The notes below the pieces were generated by a model. The model was not told the DNA's origin and did not search any database. It saw only the letters and a list, made by a program, of their open reading frames with translations. Positions 6,943 to 9,718 of a DNA stretch of 9,718 nucleotides are shown here, in pieces. Numbering within the stretch: the first letter of the stretch is position 1; every line of letters starts with the position of its first letter. This stretch comes from Flavobacteriaceae bacterium. Its GTDB lineage: Bacteria > Bacteroidota > Bacteroidia > Flavobacteriales > Flavobacteriaceae. Made by a program: the position numbers and the translations under genes. The stretch is from NCBI GenBank assembly GCA_947458575.1, contig CANHBE010000086.1, positions 1-9,718 on the forward strand, read 5' to 3'.

Positions 6943-7861
6943 TTGTCTTATGTCTTTTTAACTTATTAATAGCCGCATCTAATTCAAAACCTAAGAGTAG
7001 AATCATACAATTAATCCAAATATAAAACATCATGATTAATAATGTTCCTATTGAACCGTATAATTGATTGTATTTTGAAAACTCAACTACCCATATGCCG
7101 AATACATAAGACGAAATAATAATCAAAATAGTGGTAAAGACTGACCCGATCGAAATAAATGATCTATTCGGATCATGTTTGATTCCCCATTTAAACAGAA
7201 TTGAGGTCGTCAGTAAAATCATCAAAATCAAAAAAACATAACGACCTAGAATAATAAGCGGGATCTTATTACTGAGTACATCTTGTATAATTGTTCTTTG
7301 GATAAATACTTCAAAAACAATAATCATAGCCACTGTTACTAAAAGCAAAACTGAAAGAACCAGAGACATTCCCAATGCTACAAAATACTGCCTTAAAAAA
7401 CCTCTCTTGATGATTACGTGCTGCGATGTTTCAAAGCCTCCCAAAATTGCATTTAGGCCATTCGCCATGAGAAAAATTGCCATTATGAATCCCGACGATA
7501 GCAATCCTGAATGACTGTTGTTGAGAATATCATTTATTATTGCTGCGATAGCATCGTATGTGTTTGGCGGTACACTCTCGGATACAAATTGCAGAAAATC
7601 TTGCTGAAAACCTGCAATTGGAATGAAAGGAATTAAATTAAAAATAAATAAGGCAAACGGAAACAACGCCATGAAAAAACTAAAGGCAATAGCGCCAGCG
7701 CGATGAGATAACGCTCCTTCCGCTATTCCTAATCCATATAATTCCAAAAGATCATACAACGACAAACCTTGCAGCCACGGTAACTTGATTCGACGCAGTG
7801 GTCTTACTACATGACGAAGAACCGGAATTTTCGCAATAGTTGCCTCAATTTCCTTACTCAT
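6935..7861 (-). CDS. YihY/BrkB-family inner membrane protein
   Basis: A 308-residue integral membrane protein of the YihY/virulence factor BrkB family, once misannotated as ribonuclease BN. It has a cytoplasmic-looking basic N-terminus (1-40) and the family region AEGALSHRAGAIAFSFFMAL at 47-66. About six hydrophobic segments follow, near 58-84, 118-142, 160-186, 200-225, 234-258 and 270-292. The signature YGSIGTLLIMMFYIW (268-282) runs into GFELDAAI (291-298), which is highly characteristic. The biochemical role of the family is unsettled, and transport has been suggested. It starts 1 nt after the nadC stop and its last 8 nt overlap the start of the DUF2147 gene, so it is the middle of a tightly coupled trio. 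Length and motifs are complete. Pairing with a secreted DUF2147 protein hints at an envelope function, but that is inference from context only. Confidence 0.92.
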   Translation of the reverse strand: MSKEIEATIAKIPVLRHVVRPLRRIKLPWLQGLSLYDLLELYGLGIAEGALSHRAGAIAFSFFMALFPFALFIFNLIPFIPIAGFQQDFLQFVSESVPPNTYDAIAAIINDILNNSHSGLLSSGFIMAIFLMANGLNAILGGFETSQHVIIKRGFLRQYFVALGMSLVLSVLLLVTVAMIIVFEVFIQRTIIQDVLSNKIPLIILGRYVFLILMILLTTSILFKWGIKHDPNRSFISIGSVFTTILIIISSYVFGIWVVEFSKYNQLYGSIGTLLIMMFYIWINCMILLLGFELDAAINKLKRHKTND

Positions 7862-7862
7862 C

Positions 7863-8720
7863 TTATACTGCTTTTAAACTTAAGTCCATGTTGTAAACTG
7901 AATGAGTCAATGCGCCTGAAGAAATATAATTAACCCCACATTCAGCGTAAGCGCGAATAGTTTTCTCATTAATATTACCCGACGATTCGGTCAAGCATTT
8001 TGAACCAATGATTCGAACAGCTTCCCTTGTATCATCAAAATTAAAATTGTCAATCAAGATTCTATAAACACCTTCATTCTCTAAAATTTCTCGGATTTCA
8101 TCAAGATTTCTAGCCTCCACAACGATTTGTAAATCTAGATTTTGCGCTTGTAAGAAAGATTTGGTTTTTCTAATTGCATTTGTTATTCCTCCCGCAAAAT
8201 CATTGTGGTTGTCTTTCAGCATAATCATATCATAAAGTGCGAAGCGATGGTTTTCGCCGCCTCCAATTTTAACCGCCCATTTTTCAGCTGCGCGAAAACC
8301 GGGAGTTGTTTTTCTGGTATCGAGAATCTTCGTGCCGGTTCCTTCAAGAAGTTTAACAAAGTAATTAGTCTTTGTGGCAATTGCAGACATTCTTTGCATC
8401 GAATTTAAAACCAAACGCTCTGCCTTCAGTATGGATTGTGAATTTCCGGAGACATAAAAAACGATATCTCCATGCTTCACCTGCTCTCCATCATTGATTA
8501 GGACTTCAATTTCTAGAGAACTATCGACATGTTCAAAAATCATTTTCGCAAATTCAACGCCTGCAATTACGCCGGTGTCCTTAACCAACAATTTGGCTTT
8601 TCCTTTCGCGAGTGAAGGTATACATGCCAACGAACTATAGTCACCGGGACCAATATCTTCCCGAATACCATTTTCAATGATTATAGTAAGCTCGTGATGA
8701 AACTGTTCTTGTGAAATCAT
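7863..8720 (-). CDS. nadC: Quinolinate phosphoribosyltransferase (nicotinate-nucleotide pyrophosphorylase, carboxylating)
   Basis: NadC converts quinolinate and PRPP to nicotinate mononucleotide, CO2 and pyrophosphate, the step where de novo NAD synthesis joins the shared route. The 285 residues are the normal length. Family residues are all present: ERLVLNSMQRMSAIAT from 101, the quinolinate/PRPP-binding TRKTTPGFR at 135-143, K151 in KIGGGENHR with H158/R159, KDNH at 169-172, E202, D224, ESSGNI at 245-250 and the phosphate-binding end SSGALTHS at 267-274. The start at 8720 gives MISQEQFHHELT; the preceding A/T-rich stretch has no Shine-Dalgarno. No nadA or nadB is in the window. The gene lies 92 nt after menC and only 1 nt before the YihY-family gene, so the latter is probably coupled to it. 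Confidence 0.97.
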   Translation of the reverse strand: MISQEQFHHELTIIIENGIREDIGPGDYSSLACIPSLAKGKAKLLVKDTGVIAGVEFAKMIFEHVDSSLEIEVLINDGEQVKHGDIVFYVSGNSQSILKAERLVLNSMQRMSAIATKTNYFVKLLEGTGTKILDTRKTTPGFRAAEKWAVKIGGGENHRFALYDMIMLKDNHNDFAGGITNAIRKTKSFLQAQNLDLQIVVEARNLDEIREILENEGVYRILIDNFNFDDTREAVRIIGSKCLTESSGNINEKTIRAYAECGVNYISSGALTHSVYNMDLSLKAV

Positions 8721-8812
8721 TTGTCTTGAATTGGTAGGCTAAAATAGAATATTTTTTTGGGTTAACTAAACACAGATTTTGAAAATTGGACTTTGCGATA
8801 CGAAAAGTGTAA

Positions 8813-9718
8813 TTACAAACTAAACCTCCATTTGGAATTGGTATAGTACAAGTAACCGTCTCTAACCTGCAATGGACAATCAAAATTATTAGTAAAAAGA
8901 GCGCCCGTTCCTAAACCTTGTGGCATTGAATTATGCTGCAAAAAAGTCCATTGCGCGATCGCATTTAATCCCACGTTACTTTCTAAAGCCGATGTAATCC
9001 ACCATCCTATTTGGTATTTTTCCGCTAAATCAATCCATTCTTGAGTGCCACGAAATCCACCTACAAAACTGGGTTTTAGAATGATATATTGAGGCGTAAT
9101 CCTCTGCAATAGTGATTCCTTTTCTGTAATGGTATTAATCCCTATAAGTTCCTCATCTAAAGCAATTGGAATAGCAGTTGATCTGCACAGCTCTGCCATC
9201 CTGTCATGTTGATTTTTCTCTATAGGTTGCTCTATACTATGTAATTCAAAAACAGATAATTGATTAATTTTAATTAAAGCATCTTTTGAGGAAAAAGCGC
9301 CATTTGCATCAACTCGTATTTCTACTATTTCAGGACCAAAATTTTCGCGAATAAGTCGTAATAATTGGAGTTCTTTTTCGAATTCAATGGCTCCTATTTT
9401 GAGCTTGACACAACGAAATCCTTCTTCAAGCTTTTGAACGATTTGATCTTTCATAAAATCTTGATCGCCCATCCAAACGAGTCCATTTATAGGTATACCT
9501 TTGATGCTATTCGTAAAATCACTCGGAAATAAGACAAACTGATTTTCACTTGAAAGTGAACGATATGCCATTTCAACACCAAATTGGATTGAAGGAAAAT
9601 CTAGCAACTCTTCCCAAAGCAAATCAGCTCCCCATGAAATGTTTTTACACACCCATTGAAGTTTTTCCTCGTAATCCGGACGATCGTCAAAGCTCAAGCC
9701 ACGTAGTAAACCACACTC
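8813..9718 (-). CDS. menC: o-Succinylbenzoate synthase MenC (enolase superfamily), 5' end cut by window edge
   Basis: MenC dehydrates SHCHC to o-succinylbenzoate in menaquinone synthesis. The frame is open to the right edge: the first visible residues are ECGLLRGLSFDDRPDY, typical of the end of the N-terminal capping domain, so the true start lies beyond 9718 by perhaps 45 codons. A TTG at 9697 is in frame but falls inside conserved sequence and is not the start. Counting from the first visible residue (301 in all), the barrel residues are K105 and K107 (KLK; K107 would be the catalytic base), metal ligands D137 (VDANGAF), E163 (IEQPI) and D188 (ALDEE), and K215 (ILKPS). All the expected catalytic positions are kept. 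Other enolase-superfamily members such as dipeptide epimerases share this frame, but the pattern and the GECGLL-type N-terminal motif fit Bacteroidota MenC best. Neighbouring men genes are not visible. Confidence 0.88.
   Translation of the reverse strand, partial: ECGLLRGLSFDDRPDYEEKLQWVCKNISWGADLLWEELLDFPSIQFGVEMAYRSLSSENQFVLFPSDFTNSIKGIPINGLVWMGDQDFMKDQIVQKLEEGFRCVKLKIGAIEFEKELQLLRLIRENFGPEIVEIRVDANGAFSSKDALIKINQLSVFELHSIEQPIEKNQHDRMAELCRSTAIPIALDEELIGINTITEKESLLQRITPQYIILKPSFVGGFRGTQEWIDLAEKYQIGWWITSALESNVGLNAIAQWTFLQHNSMPQGLGTGALFTNNFDCPLQVRDGYLYYTNSKWRFSL

Noticed and set aside
8205..8408. A 67-codon plus-strand open frame
   Set aside because: It is antisense to the most conserved part of nadC and resembles no known family. 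It is a shadow frame.
8721..8812. Promoter or terminator in the menC-nadC gap
   Set aside because: Only small AT-rich palindromes are seen. There is no GC-rich stem followed by a T-run, and no TAnnTTTG with a correctly spaced TTG on the minus strand.
8674..8883. A 69-codon minus-strand open frame bridging menC and nadC
   Set aside because: It overlaps the well-supported ends of both menC and nadC in another frame, and its sequence looks random.
9695..9697. TTG as the start codon of menC
   Set aside because: The frame stays open upstream and encodes the conserved ECGLLRG segment of the MenC N-terminal domain, so the start lies beyond the window edge.

Overview
The window reads as chromosomal core DNA of a member of the Bacteroidota, most likely near Flavobacteriales. 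The DNA is AT-rich. Start codons are preceded by A/T-rich leaders with no convincing Shine-Dalgarno sequences. The best promoter has the Bacteroidota form TTG-N19-TAnnTTTG. The proteins (LigA with a KYDG adenylation motif, an extended S18 of 98 residues, a DUF6495 protein, DUF2147, a LytTR regulator) all fit that phylum. The order-level placement is an impression, not a measurement. No mobile element, CRISPR array, tRNA, rRNA or defence gene is visible.

Left part (1-3221, all minus strand). Transcription starts at a divergent promoter region near 3192-3221 and runs through rpsF, rpsR and rplI, ending at an intrinsic terminator at 2012-2040. Below it lie a DUF6495 gene and the 5' two-thirds of ligA (NAD-dependent DNA ligase), which runs off the left edge.

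Middle (3161-4110). A single plus-strand gene, an orphan LytTR response regulator, is transcribed away from rpsF. A short intergenic region holds two candidate promoters with an inverted repeat lying between their -33 elements. The regulator gene ends tail-to-tail with priA with a 4-nt overlap, and what looks like its terminator is a perfect 13-bp hairpin plus T-run lying inside the priA reading frame.

Right part (4021-9718, all minus strand). menC (cut by the right edge), nadC, a YihY/BrkB-family membrane protein, a secreted DUF2147 protein and priA follow each other in one direction. Spacings are 92, 1, -8 and 33 nt. The three middle genes are almost certainly translationally coupled. The run combines menaquinone synthesis, NAD synthesis, envelope proteins and replication restart, with no obvious shared pathway. 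LigA at the other end uses NAD+, the product of the NadC pathway, but it belongs to a separate transcription unit.

Overall this is an ordinary housekeeping region. The points worth a second look are regulatory: the terminator embedded in priA, the dyad between the divergent promoters, and the orphan LytTR gene placed between ribosomal-protein and replication-restart genes. No undescribed multi-gene system was found.
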